Below, piece by piece: positions 47,064 through 59,993 of a DNA stretch of 64,000 nucleotides. Origin of the DNA: Galbula dea (Eukaryota > Chordata > Aves > Piciformes > Galbulidae). The stretch is taken from the NCBI GenBank assembly GCA_013399015.1, contig VWZX01002936.1:806001-870000 (forward strand), read 5' to 3'. The notes beneath the pieces were generated by a model. The model had not been told where the DNA came from. It saw only the letters and a list, made by a program, of their open reading frames with translations, and did not search any database. Made by a program: the position numbers and the translations under genes. How positions within the stretch are numbered: the stretch's first letter is position 1; every line of letters begins with the position of its first letter.

Positions 47064-50000
47064 TATCTGAGAATTATAAACTATCTTATTATATGCCTGA
47101 TTACAGCCTTTTCCTAACTCCTTAGATTTGGAGCTGCCACTGTTCTTTCAGTCAAATCCAAGCCAACCACAGCTCTTAGGTGAAATTTGCTTGGCTAGGC
47201 AGTTCAGACAAAAGGGAGCTGCTTTTTTTAAGGTGTTATTTCTAGCAGCTTTTGACTATGGCTTTAAATGATCCAAAATACATAGGATGCTAAAGTATTT
47301 CAATCAATAGCTGTGAAGAAGAGCAAAACATTCATTCAAAACATAGCCTAACACATATGCAGCTCCAAGATGATGATATACTCAGAGATTAAGAGTAAAA
47401 AAAACCCTAACAAAATATAATAAGACAATAAATAAACACCACAAAACCAACATCAAGACAACCAAAAGAGCTTTCTAGCTGCAGTCTCTCATCTCAGTCA
47501 AATCTGAAGGATCAGCTCCATGGAAGAGAAAAAGCTGCTGTGTTTCAGCAGCTTTCCTCTTGCTTACATCCATAGCTGTGCATACCAGAACTGCCTTGAT
47601 CTTTCTAGGAAGGAGAGACACTCCACCATTCACTTAACATGCACCAGAAGTGCCTTCCATTAGATCTGCTCTGAGAGCACATTAAGCATCTGCTCCATGA
47701 GAGATGTGTCAGCCTCACTGCAGCCTGTGCCAACAGTGCTTCCCACTGCTGCACCAGCAACTTTCCCAGAGCATCCTGGGACCTAGCGTTCTTCAGACCA
47801 ACCCCATGGACTCTGAGACAGGCACACACAACACCCAGCAGTGCCAAAGTAACAGCTTTCCAGCCTTTTAGAAAACAAGCTGTGTAGAATGGGTAAGACA
47901 AGACCACCCCTGAATGATTTTGGTGTGGGTTTGCAGACAATTTTTAGCAGCCTACATGACTAACACTGTACATTCACCTTAAAACCAACTTAAAACTCAA
48001 CTTAATTCCTTCCAAAGGCCTTTCAGAAAATATTCTCCTCCTTGTGTGCATTTTGATAGGGCAACTTAACAACACATGATAGGAGTCCATTCTCCTGGCC
48101 AACACCCTCACTTCTGCTACTAAGATACAGAATTTCAGGCATCTTCCAACTCCTACAGGAATGTCAACTTAGAGGAAAAAAGGTAAAGCAACAGTTTTCA
48201 ACTCCTGCACTAGCAAAAAGAAAATATTCAAGAGAGCCAGTGTAAGAATGATTCTTCTGTCATCTACTTGTTCCTCATTACCACATTTCCCCCAAATTGG
48301 ACAATGATAACCAAGCCACCAGCAGTTCTGTGAAGCCCCAGCACCCAATGGCTACCATTTCTTTCCCCTAATTGGGGAAAGCTATCGCTTTTCACAAGGC
48401 TGTCAGACCAAGAGGAAGACTGGTCAGTGGCAAGTGACCTCTGGAAAGCTTGAGAAAACAGTCTTGACTTTGGTGGAGATGCACTTCAACTCTGGAAACC
48501 ACCCACACCTTGTATGACTGTGCCCTAAACCCAAGGGATTTTAGTTTGCTTGGATATTATTGGGGGTGGGGTGTCCAGTTAAACCTGTCAACAAGAATCT
48601 AGCTACTAATCTGATTTCCACTAGCTCTGTCCCCAAAATAAATAAATAAATAAAATCCCTGAAAGGACAGTGGAAATTCAGAATTTAGTTACTGCAATGA
48701 GTTATCATTAACACTTGGGAAGCAAAATCTTGGGCCAGCACTGTTTTGTAAAGCAAAGAGAGCTGAAAGTCACTCTTCTCCTCCAAAAGATTTTACATTC
48801 CCTGTGTGCATGGCTATCCAAGGTGATGAGCCTCACTCCTTCCTATTTTAGGAGGAAGGACTGTCTCAGTGTTAGAAAAAACAACATGGTGATGCCAGGT
48901 TTTTCAGCTGTTGAATTTGAGGAGTGCTTAACTACCTTTACAACAGCTGCAAGCCTTTTGAGCCTTCATGCTCATCTTGCAGCAGGTTAAAAATAACCTT
49001 TTGTTAACTTGTTCCCTGTTTTAATAACACCTGTGATATCCAGGAGAGCAGCAGCAGGCTCTGTGTATGTCTCTTGTTAGGTTTGGGATAGGAAAGAGCA
49101 CTGTGCAGAATAAAAGCTATTATTCAACTTCTCCTGTACTCTCTTCCTTCTTCACACCAGCTGTGGAACACATGAGGATCCAGACCTTCCCCTCCACACC
49201 AACAAGCACATACATTAAAGACAGCAAACTGCAGAACACACTGCAGTTTGCTCCTAGGCAACATCTGTCATTCCATGAGCAAAAGCTCTTTCTCCAGCTT
49301 GCTTTCTTAGACTCTTTGATCACTCTACTGGTCTCACATTACGAGGCAGTGTCAGGAAACTGCAATTTTTGCTTTCTTTTCATAGAAGCTTAGAAAGCCA
49401 TCCAAGTCCTTTCCATGGGACATTCTTCAGCTCCCTGGTGGCTCAACTGAATGCTGAAAGCCATGCTGTCAACTAGCTAGCACTGTTAAAAAGTTCCCAT
49501 CAGAAGGCACTCCCAACTTCTTGAATAACTCACTTGTTGCTCTTCAAGCACAGCCACCATCCAAGACACTGTCCCTATGAGGCCAAAGACACCAAGAGCC
49601 AAATTTCTGTGCTGGGCAGCTGCTTGCCCAGTCAAATAATGATTTTTCTTTTAATATACATTTCATTCTACCTCCTGTTACAGTCACCTTCTCCCTCTGC
49701 AAGGGTTCATAGGAAGCTGTCTCAGCTAGCCACCTCCTTCTGACTAGGAAGCTACTTCTCCAGAGACAGCCCTTTTACAGAGAATTTCTTTTAATTCTTT
49801 ATGATGTGTCAATAGCAAAGAACACTCCAGAGTAGAAGCATATAGCAAAACAAAGAAGGCCATCAGCTTAGTCTTAGCTAAGCAGCTTCCAAAAAAGCAA
49901 GTCTTTACATCTTTCACAGCAACCAGGACAGTTTGTCAGATCCTTTATAGACTCTGGACTGTAGAGGATAAAAAGCCCAGCTTACCACTACAGTCAATTC

Positions 50001-50821
50001 CAATACAGCTTCCAAAGTACATACCATGGTTATTTACTCTAAACACACTTGATGGAGCTCACTTCTGGTGAGCTGATGATGCCAAGCCCATAAATTAGAG
50101 AATCTGCAAATCAGATGACAAGCAGTGTTGGTGCCAACCTGATTTGGTGTGGCTTTAAGGAGGAGAGTTATGGTCATGCTTTAACCATTGTCACTGCAGC
50201 CACTGAACCAGTATGTTTTAAGAGACAGAGATATTTCCATATGTGACTGGTGAACCCTGAAGTTTTTACACAAAATGTGTGTAACAAAACTTAGAATAAA
50301 CAGATTTGGAAACAGTAGTAGCTTTTTATTTCCCATTTGAAGCTCTGAAAGGTTACCCTTACTGCAGCAGGGAGACAGAAATAGAAAAACAGTCCTGATT
50401 ATGCATTTTCTTCAATAAATAATGCAAAATGCCTACACAGTTCTCTGAAAGGAGACTCAAACCCAGGTCACTTAAGTAAGCATCCCACCTGCTACAGAGA
50501 CTAGAAACCCAGCTCTTTCAACCTGCTTTGCAGAATCAAGTGCTAGAATCTTAAATTTTCCTTACTATCATTACTAGCAGCATTTACAATTAATGACACA
50601 CAAAGAACTTACTATGCAAGTCATTACAGAAGAAAAAAAAGTGACAGCATATGTTTTGGAAAGAAGAACACACAAATTTCACTGTTAGCAGAAGTGATTG
50701 CCTCTTGGTTTTGAGTGCATCCACTTTTATGGCCCTATGCCTAAAAGAAATCTTTGCCCACTAATAAAGTTGCACAGAATGATAAGTTTTGGCTGTAGGA
50801 AGAGAAAAAAAATTTCTGGGA
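47064..50821. other. unique intron sequence
   Basis: 3.8 kb of intron 1 with an (AAAT)5 microsatellite. No gene or transposon recognised. Confidence 0.55.
48635..48655 (+). repeat. (AAAT)5 microsatellite
   Basis: About 21 bp of AAAT tetranucleotides. Confidence 0.9.
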
Positions 50822-51285
50822 AATCAGAGAATGTTAGGAGTTGGAAGGGACCTTGAAAGATCATCCAGTCCAACCCCCCTGCCACAGCAGGATTCCCTAG
50901 ACCAGGGCACACAGAAGCATGTCCAGATGGGTTTGGAATCTCTCCAGAGAAGGAGACTCCACAGCCTCTCTGGGCAGTCTGGGCCAGGGCTCTGGCACCT
51001 CAACNGAGTCTAGAGTAAAGGGGGAGAAAAACCTCTCTTGACCTACTGACCACAGCCCTTCTAATCCACCCCAGAATCCCATTGGCCTCCTGGCCACAAG
51101 AGCACACTGCTGCCTCATGCTCATCCTTCCATCCACCAGGACCCCCAGATCCCTTTCCCCTCCACTGATCTCCAACAGCTCAGTCCCCAACCTACACTGG
51201 TACATGGGCTTGGCCTTTCCCAGGTGCAAGACTGGACACTTGCCCTTGTTGAATTTCATTCAGTTTCTCCCTGCCCAACTCTCCA
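50822..51285 (-). mobile_element. CR1 LINE fragment with internal deletion and an ambiguous base
   Basis: Antisense 3' end (GAATGTTAGGAGTTGGAAGG) up to about 51000. Then, across an N at 51005, the minus strand jumps to an ORF2 segment with MKFNKGKCPVLHLGKAKPMY and RDLGVLVDGRMSMRQQCALV. The roughly 130 residues that normally lie between these parts (compare the copy at 32640) are missing. Confidence 0.9.
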
Positions 51286-51767
51286 GCCTAAGTGAGGCTG
51301 AACAGAGAATATGCTAGTTACACATGAAGTCACGGTTGCTGCTTCCCTATCCTTGCTACTCCATACCCTCAGGGAAGACAGAGGATTACTGCAGGATGTT
51401 TTCATAAGCCAAACATTGCTCAGCTAAGTATTTGACAGCTCTATTATATGAAATCAATAACTTGACCTCTGTTCTAAGCCACACCAGCCTTGCATGCTGT
51501 CAGGTGCACAAACAATCTCCTGCATTTCCACAGAGGCTCACACACAAATTCCACTGCATGCCCAAAGCACAAGAAGAGCAGTGTTTACACCAGCACAAAA
51601 GGGCACACAAACACCTTCTCTGCTCAGGTGGCTGGAAAAGCATCTTGCCACTGGGATGTCTGATGGACAAGAAAAGCAAACTGCTAGCCCAATACAGTGA
51701 GGAATCTATTTCTACTGACCACCTCTTCTTTACTGACTACACCTTAACCACCAAGCATTTGGGGCAG

Positions 51768-52462
51768 AGTGGCTGGAAAGCTGCCCAGAGCAAAAGAACT
51801 CAGGGGTGTCAGTCAACAGCTGGCTGAAGATGAGGCAGCAGTGTGCCCAGGTGACCAAGAAGGCCAACAGTATCCTGGCTTCAGCAATAGTGTGGTCAGA
51901 AGGACTAGGACAGGGATTGTCCCACTGGATTAGGCACTGGTGAGGCCACACTTTGAATCCTGGGTTTAGTTTTGGGCCTCTCATTCCAAGACAGACATCG
52001 AGGTGCTGGAGTGTGTCCAGAGAAAGGCAACAAAGCTGCTGAAGTATCCAGAGCATAAGTGTTCCAAGGAGCAGCTGAGGGAACTGGGGTTGTTTAGCCT
52101 GGAGAAAAGGAGGCTGAGGGGAGACCTTCTCACCTCTCTTTCTACAACTACCTGAAAGGAGGTGGTAGTGAGGTGGGGGTTGGTCTCTTCTCCCAGGGAA
52201 AAAGCAATAGGACAAAGGGAAATGGCCACAAGTTGCACCAGAGGAGGTTTAGCTTGGATATCAGGAAAAATTTATTGACCAAAAGAGTTGTCAAGCTGCC
52301 CAGGGAACGGGTGGAGTCTTAAATCCCTCCAGGGGTGGTGACATGTAAAGGTAGTGCTGAGGGACATGGCTTAGTGGTGGACTTGGCAGTGCTGGGTTAA
52401 TGATTGGACTTGATGATCTTAAAGGTCTCTTCCAACCTAAGCAATTCTATGATTACATGATT
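51768..52462 (+). mobile_element. CR1 LINE fragment, ORF2 tail and 3' end, sense
   Basis: AGGCAGCAGTGTGCCCAGGT, GTTTAGCCTGGAGAAAAGGA and CAGGAAAAATTTATTGACC mark the ORF2 tail. It ends with GACTTGATGATCTTAAAGGT and CAATTCTATGATTACATGA. Frames are broken; an older copy like that at 5869. Confidence 0.93.
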
Positions 52463-52937
52463 TTCCTACTCTGCCACCTAGGAGAAACTTCCAAAACAGA
52501 GAGCTGGCAGACTTCCAGCAGCACAACTTCAGTAACCAAAGATTTCTTGCCAGGTATCCTCAAACCACACAGAGACAAGAATATAATGCATGAAGCTGAT
52601 CTTAGCAGCATTGATGGCACACAGCTCAAACCACTCTGTCCACAAAGCTGTGTGCTATAGTTTTAGAAGAGAGAAACAAGACTACATGATTTTTGTCAGG
52701 TTACTGGCACAATAGGAAGGGCATGGCAAGAAAGCCATCTTCTGTTTACTTAACCACCATCTAATACCATTAAATTTTAAAAACCTCAGTGATGTCTTTT
52801 TTTTAAACAGGACTCTAGCTTTTTAAAGTAATGCTCAGGTTACTTGTTTCCTCCTAAATTCATTCCAGAATCCTCAAGTCCTCACTTTTTCTGTTAAAGG
52901 AAAGAGTCTCAGCTGTTCTAGGTAACATCTTCACAAC
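52463..52937. other. unique intron sequence
   Basis: About 475 bp of intron 1 between a sense CR1 copy and the unidentified dispersed repeat. Nothing recognised. Confidence 0.6.
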
Positions 52938-53109
52938 CATCCATTCTAGTCAGAAAGGGACAGGCTCAGCAACAGTTTGCTGCTTCATTAAGAGCCCAAG
53001 CAACAACAGAAATGACTGCACCAAGTTAGACTTCCCTTCCCCCCCCCTCCTCTTCCTTTTGGATATATCTGAACTGTTCATGATGTTATTTCCTCTATAG
53101 GATATCATT
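52938..53109 (-). repeat. unidentified dispersed repeat, copy A
   Basis: About 172 bp sharing long identical blocks (for example TTCATTAAGAGCCCAAGCAA) with 57904-58055 in the same orientation. In the conserved core only a few transitions separate the copies. The minus strand is open across the core in both and reads QSFLLLLGLLMKQQ. I do not recognise the family. Confidence 0.85.
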
Positions 53110-53689
53110 CCCAACATACAGTCTAAAATGTTGAAGTCAAAAATCACATTTTCTAAAACAATTTTGAGGATGACACCATGAAACATAAGTCACCTCTCCT
53201 TTTCCAGCAGTTTTAGGTCTCCACTTCAGGCAGTCTTGGTAGCTCAACTGACATGCATTTTCCAGGACAACAAATCTATTCCAAGATACTTCAGGTATCC
53301 AAGATCTCAGTGAATTAGAAAAAGACTCCATAGAAAAATACTTTCTTCTTGTCTCTCTGACAGAAGAGATCCCATATAGATTTGTCCCCAGGAGCATTAT
53401 TCCAGTGTAGGCTTGTTTCAAAGCAGCTGAGATGATGAAATAGCAAGGTGCAGAACAGAAAATGCAACTGATGTCACAGCTGGACATTACACCAACAATT
53501 AGTTTCTCCAACATTTCGCTGTGGGCACAGCAGTTCAGGAGCCAAACAATCAAAAGCATCCCTTAGAGGCAATGCAAACAGCTGCTAACCTGGATTTGAA
53601 GTCTGGGATGCAGTATCTGAAGCTGAAACCTTTTAAAACCTTTTTCCCCTCCACAACAACAACTGGCTTCTTAACAACAAACTCTGAAA

Positions 53690-53913
53690 GCAAGAATTTT
53701 TCCATGAGGAAAGGCCTCTTCCCTGTGAGGGTGTCAGAGCCCTGCCCCAGGCTGGCTAGAGAGATTGTGGAGTCTCCTTCTCTGGAAGGATTCCAAACCC
53801 ACTTGGAGGTGATCCTGGGCAACCTGCTGTGGGTGCCCCTCCTTTAGCAGGGGGCTTGGACTAGATGATCCCCAGGGGTCTGTTCCAAACACTACCATGC
53901 TGGGATTCTGTGC
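53690..53913 (+). mobile_element. CR1 LINE fragment, 3' end, sense
   Basis: Encodes RVSEPCPRLAREIVESPSLE then GFQTHLEVILGNLLWVPLL, followed by CTTGGACTAGATGATCCCCA and a GGGATTCTGTG terminus. Same subfamily as the copy at 15155. Confidence 0.93.
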
Positions 53914-54788
53914 AACAAAATAACTGAATTAACTGGCATGCTGAAGGCATTTCCACAGTCTGTCCGTTTGGCAGTTCCCTGCAAAGGAACTAAATATACT
54001 AAGGTTTCAATTTGCTATACAGTTAAATGTCATAACAGACCTTTAACAGAATATTAAAATCACTGCATACTATTATTTGCTCCTTAGCATTCCACACCAC
54101 AATTCATGGCTTTCAAGGTACAATTTATTATTACAATTATTCAATGTAATCAAAGCCTATTAGTATAAAAACATATGCTTTGCAATATACCAAGTTCATA
54201 GCTAATCTGTTGACCCAAGTGAAACATTTCAGTTCCTCCAATATTTTGCCTCATTTTCTAATAGAAATTTTTGTTTTCACCAGCTGCAGACATTTTTCAC
54301 AGGATTAGAATGTTACATGCTTTATTTTGGGAAGTATCACACTAAACCAGCCACTGCAATACCTTAACCTTTGTTCACATCTGCTGATGCAGCAGCACAC
54401 ATAGGGCAGTGCCCAGGCAATGCCATCCACTACCACTTGGACAATCACGTTGCTCCAATAATTACTGTCCTCTGCAGAGACACAGCCTGCACCTATAATT
54501 GGAGAAAGCAAGCTGGAATAGCCTTCCAGGAAGAGTATCTGGTCCTGTGTGCAAGGCAGTCTCCCTTCCACCCTCAGGAGAAGATCTGTCCATGTCTTGG
54601 GTCTGGAAGTCAAGCCCTTTGAATGCCTCTGGAGAAAGCAGAGGCTTCCGAGCGAGAGGTTGAGAACTGATTCTCTGGGTTTGGCAGGACACAGGGATTC
54701 ATGGATTGAGGAGAAATGGGTTCTGTTGGGAATATAGCTCTTTGGGAAAAGGATAGAAAAACTGGCAGCAGGTTCTAGCAATAAAGGA
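53914..54788. other. unique intron sequence
   Basis: 875 bp. A 181-codon minus-strand open frame starts in the following CR1 end and crosses this stretch to 54305. It has no recognisable domain and is read as chance. Confidence 0.5.
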
Positions 54789-54862
54789 CATGGGATCATA
54801 GAATCATCTGGAAAATGGTTGGGAAAGACCTTTGAGATCATTGAGTCCAACCTTTAATGGAT
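54789..54862 (-). mobile_element. short CR1 3' end, antisense
   Basis: GGATCATAGAATCATCTGG then TTTGAGATCATTGAGTCCAA. About 74 bp, resembling the subfamily of the copy at 5869. Confidence 0.88.
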
Positions 54863-57800
54863 CATGGAATGTTTCATGACATTAAGCAGGGTTTAGTTTT
54901 GTGCAGGGGCAGTTTTATTCATCTACTGGAAAAAAGCTGATGAAAGGTGAAAATGAAGATGCAAACACTGCTGCCACTCCTGCAAAATTCATCAGAAGAC
55001 TGGTCTATTTATAGATACATTATCTGAACAGTAAAGTTGCCTGTTCTCAACTCCTTCCCCTGGATCTTTTGCTAGGCAATTTTAAGTCAAGATGTACAAA
55101 ACTGTGAAGCTTGACTGAAAATACTTATTATGTGCAGTACTGTATAAGAACTTGAAAGCCCCAGAAAAATGCTGTACTCACAAAATGAGCAGAGCTTCCA
55201 GAAAGCAGTTTATGCACCAAAAGGGTGCACATGTGAAGAAACAGTTTCTCAGTGCCAGTCTAGAAAGTTCTACACAGTCACTTTTAAAATGCAAAGAGGC
55301 TTACTAATCCAAACCAGTAATACAGAAAACCTTGGCAATATTGCTTCTCATCCTCACCCTTTCCCTGCAGGAAGAAGAAAAGCATCCAAAGGATAGCAAG
55401 ACTCTTGTATTAGCCAGAAGCAAAAGTGTAAAGGCTAAAGAATCAGCAATCATCTCTGAAGTGCAGTTCAGCACAAGTCATCTGAGCAAAAAAACTTCAC
55501 AGAAGGACTGGGTGAAGCTCAAGGAATGCAAAAAGCCTTTTTCCTCCTGTTGGTTGGTGCATGGAAAGCCAAAATGTCTTGAGAATCCCCTTAGATTCCA
55601 AAACTAAACAATAAAGCCAAAGTTTGTTATAAGCTGAACAAAACCCCTTTCTGGAGAAGAGCCCTAAGTTACCTCTCCTTACAAAACAGCAAGAGGAATT
55701 ATCTCCACTTTCTGGGGAGCCCTGACTGTTTCCTCATCACTTCCCTCAATGTTCTAAGCTTTGAAATGATTTAAGCTTCAATTGAGGAATGCTACCAGAT
55801 GGGAGTGGAAGAGTAAGCAACAAAAGCAACAGAGAGCAGCACTTGAAAAAGCTGCCACCTCTCAGCAACACATGACACAACAACAATGACATGGAAAGGA
55901 AGGAAGTGTTATCTCTTGCAAAGATAAACACTTTATCCAAAAAAAGGCAACACATCCTTGCTCTCTAACCAAGACAGCAATCATACAGTGAAGTGGAGAC
56001 AGTCTGAACAAGAGTTTACAGCCTAGCACAACAGGGATAATATCCAAAGGCTAAAGCTCTGGATCCAGGCACTTGCCAAGCAGTAACAAACCCAAAAATC
56101 TTACAGATTTTTAAACTACAGAGTTACATCTACAAAAGGGTAGGGAGTCAAGGCTACTCCTACTTCACACTGGTTTCTTCAGCATGGATGGGCCAAATCT
56201 GTACTCAACCTGGGTAGAAAGTCAGGTGAGGCTGCCTGCCAGTGCTGACATGCCTCTGACTTAAGGCACCTTAATGTGTCAGTCTGCCAAGGGAAAAATA
56301 AAAACACATCTCCTCAGACAACTCTTGCTACTTGTTCCTGGAAATATCCCAACCTGGTGTATTACAAGGGGGCTTTCAAGGCAGCCAGTGGAAGATGCAA
56401 TTCCAGGGGAGTTAAGTCTCAATGAGTCCTCCTTTACAGATCAGAGAGATTTACTGTTGATAGCAAAGCATCATTAAGGTGCTAACTCTCACTTAAGGAT
56501 CCTTCATCACTTCAAATTAAGAGCAGTGCCACATAATTGACTCCAACTTTTAAGATGTCAAAATTCATGACAACTCTCATAGAGCTCTATTGGAAATATT
56601 GACCTAGTTTCTCTGCTCAAAACCTCTCCTCAGCAGAACCATTTATTTAAATTCAGAACTGGTATGAAACTAAAAAACTTCTCTGCTCTCCAAGCACTGA
56701 CAAGAGCTGTATTTGTCTAAACAAACCTGATGTGCTCAATGGCTTACTACCTGACTGAGCAGCACACCAGCAAATGATGTGGCAGTCATGAAGTTATGTG
56801 GATGCTTCTATCCTGTTCAGAAAGGTGGAAGCACAGCAACACTGTCATTTTGCAGTAGGATTAGACTAGGTTAGTGTCAAGAGAAACTAGAAGGCAAAAG
56901 TAGTGATGATCTGGAGAGAGGGAGAAAAAGCACTAGTATTGCATCAAACACAAAGGCCAAAGGAACACAGATCTAAGAAAATGAGTCAGAAAACTATCAC
57001 TGTGGGACAAGGACCAATGACCAGGACTGGGAGAAGAGCATATGTCACCCATAGAAGCCTATTGGCAAAAATGCAACCATTCTCCAGCAGTCACTCACTT
57101 CAGAGATGGAGGATTCCTCAGAAGAACTCATCACAGCACCTGGCTAGCAGGTTTCTTAATTTCATCCTCCTGCTGCAAAATCCATTCCTGAGCAAGTTTT
57201 TGCTTCTGAAGAGACCTCACAAGAGCTAAACAAACCAGTCTCAATCCTTGAAAAGGACTAATCCTCATTTTTAATATTGCCATATATTCCATCATAGGAT
57301 GGAAACTGAAGAGACCAAGATTTACTTCAATGCAGTAGCTACTATTTGGCACAGCTCTACTGAAACAATTGAGATGGCTGTGCAAACTAATGCATGCTAG
57401 GCATATCCCAAACAACTGAAAGGTTTCTGTTGCTGCTGCTATGGAGAAGGAAACATTCAAAGGTTGGAGTGTTAGTGAAATGTGCATACTGAATATAACT
57501 AACTGCACACCTTGCTGTGTGGAGTTACTAACCTGAGTGTTTTCCACTTGCCATGTAAAGAGATGACATGATTTCCCAAAGAACTGTTACTATGAGCTGA
57601 AGCCAGCTTTGGCTCCTACCTAAGGACATACACATATCACCAACTTCTACAGCAATTCACATGAAATAAATCACTTCAAAGGACTTCAACACCAGCCCAG
57701 GAGAATTTCCTTGTGAAGAAATGAAGTAGAAGTTCTTATTAACATATCTTTAACCCAAGAAACAAAGTCAGAACCAAAAGCAAAGGAGCAGGGCTGCATC

Positions 57801-57903
57801 ACAGCAAAGTATTATTTATTGTGGGGACACCTTGCTCTGGCCCAGAACATCTCTACAGCCACCTCCCATTGGTTTCAGTGCTCTGTTTGGCCACAGTCTC
57901 AAG
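54863..57903. other. unique intron sequence
   Basis: 3 kb of intron 1. No gene or transposon recognised. Confidence 0.55.
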
Positions 57904-58055
57904 CATCCATCCCAGCAAGAAAGGGACAGGTTCAGCAACAGCTTGCTGCTTCATTAAGAGCCCAAGCAACAACAGAAATGACTGCATCAAGTTAGACTTC
58001 CTCCCCACCTTGCCCTTTGAAATTGTTAATGTTATTTCCTCTATGGGATAACATT
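57904..58055 (-). repeat. unidentified dispersed repeat, copy B
   Basis: Partner of 52938-53109. On the minus strand, sequence beyond the shared part continues to an AATAAATAATAC run (rc near 57811-57822) that could be the polyadenylation end of a retroelement. Copy A lacks this extension. Confidence 0.8.
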
Positions 58056-58269
58056 GAAGCAACAGGTGGAGTTTTTTCTTGCCTCCTCTTTTATCTTTTT
58101 TTTTTTGGTAAACATTCAGGTTTTACAAGAAGGACCCCAAAACAGAGACAAATTACCTCTCCAAATGCCCTCTGTGTGTGTCTGTATGTACATAAATATA
58201 TACATTTCCTAGTGTGAAATGAAGGCTGTAAACTTGCAAGCAGCTTTGACACCACAGTTACCAGCTCAG

Positions 58270-58284
58270 AAAAAAAAAAAAAAA
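58270..58284 (+). repeat. poly-A run
   Basis: Fifteen A residues. No CR1 or other element is recognised next to it. Confidence 0.9.
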
Positions 58285-58737
58285 GAGTCCCTTTAGTTTA
58301 TGTTAAAGTGAATTTGTCCTAAAAGAAAACAAGAGAGGGTTTTGGTAGGTCCTCTAACATTTGTTTTCTTAAACATCCAAGTGTTTCTGAGGCTTTATGG
58401 AAAGCACTCTACATTCATTTTCAAATGTTGCAGCTCTCCAGCTACAATGGGAAGAAAGAATGCACAACAAGGTGAAGACTTGAAGCTCAAACACCTAAAG
58501 ACAACATGGAATACATCTGCACTGCTATGTTATCCAGCTTTGGATCTTCTACTGCCTGTCTTCTCTTCTGTTACACACAGAGTGAACTCTTACCTCAAAT
58601 GAAAGGGAAATGAACTACTCCAAAGCAAGGAAGACTGGATGGGTCAGAGCTCCTAAAGATAGTCAGATACCTTCCATGCTAGTATCCTCACAGACAAGTT
58701 ATCTCACAGTCAAGGAGGGGGTGAAAAAAAGGAATAT

Positions 58738-58801
58738 CACAGAATCACAGAAGGTTAGGAGTTGGAAGGGACCTTGAAAGATCATCCAGTCCAACCCCCT
58801 C
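58738..58801 (-). mobile_element. very short CR1 3' end, antisense
   Basis: ATCACAGAATCACAGAAGGT then TTGGAAGGGACCTTGAAAGA and TCCAGTCCAACCCCCT. 64 bp with little divergence, so a recent but extremely truncated insertion. Confidence 0.93.
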
Positions 58802-59862
58802 ATGATTTTGACCTCACATTTTTTTTTGACCTCACATGGATTTCTAACTCCTGTTTATTCCCCATGCTGCATGCATTGGTATCCAGGCATTTCAGGGAGG
58901 GAGTTGAGCATGCCAGTTCTACCCTAGGGGGGTGGGAGGCCTTCTGATCTGTATTAGTACTAGCACTAGAACACTGGCCCACTGGTGCAGACCTAGCAAC
59001 AACCCCATCCCCCTTTGAATCTAGTTTAAAGCTCTATGGATGAGCCCTGTTAATTCTTCTCCTAGGATCCTTTTTTCCCTGGAAGCTGAGCCTTTCCCAC
59101 CTCCTACTATCTGGCCTGCTATCTTGTAATACCAGCCATTATCAAAGAACCCAAAGCCCTGCCTATAGCACCAGTCTCAGAAACAGGTATTTATTTATAT
59201 ATGATTTATATTTATTAATATATCCAATTAAGATTAGATGGAGGCACTTGTTTTATTCAGGTAGGTGTGGTTCACTTCCCAACTACTTAGTGCATTACAC
59301 CTAAAGGTGCCCAGAGCAGTCATGCTCCCCACCTCTCTAGATCTCCTCCTGCAGTGCATTTATTTTGGCAGCTCCATCTCCAATTACATGAGTGGTCTTA
59401 TCTTTACAGTTCTGGGATGGGATGTGCTCTGTTTGTCTGTGTGCAGAGGACTATAAGAGAGTTATCAAGGCCCTCACATTCCCATTTTAAGGCTAATTCT
59501 GTTGGGGTGGTGTTAGGGCTTGTGGCTGGCAATGCTGGGAAGATCTTTCACTACAGGGTTTAGATCAGTTTAAAACTCACTGGCCACTGCAATCAGCAAT
59601 TGCCTGCAACATTAGCCCCCCTTCAGAAAGGGCTGCTTTTGCCAGGAGTACAAATGCAGCCTTTAAACAAACAAGCATTTCAATCCCCATTTCAGATATG
59701 GCCACCACATGCATGCTGAGGCAAAGATACCACTACCAACAACCCCAAGAAGTAGCATTTTTATCCTACAGCCCAAACTGGTGTTTTCTGCAAGGCTGAA
59801 CTCAGTAAAAACACTTGCCAGGCACTGGAAAGAGAAAAAAAGAAAGTAAGTCTGTAAGGATA
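58802..59862. other. unique intron sequence
   Basis: 1.06 kb. A 14-bp unit TTTTGACCTCACAT is repeated at 58806 and 58824, and AT-rich sequence lies at 59188-59225. Confidence 0.6.
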
Positions 59863-59993
59863 AGTTGTGGATGCTCCCTCCCTGGAAGCATTCAAGCCCA
59901 GGTTGGATAGGGCTTGGAGCAAACTGGTGTAGCAGCAGAGGGGTTGGACTAGATGAAGGTCTCTTCCAACCCAAATCATTCTACAACTCTGAT
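59863..59993 (+). mobile_element. CR1 LINE fragment, 3' end, sense
   Basis: GTGGATGCTCCCTCCCTGGA, GTTGGATAGGGCTTGGAGCA, GGGGTTGGACTAGATGAAGG, ending CATTCTACAACTCTGA. Confidence 0.92.

Noticed and set aside
54305..54850. 181-codon minus-strand open frame, among the longest non-CR1 frames in the window
   Set aside because: It starts inside a CR1 remnant and shows no family motif. No second feature supports a gene.
57131..57547. 138-codon minus-strand open frame
   Set aside because: No domain or conserved motif that I can recognise.
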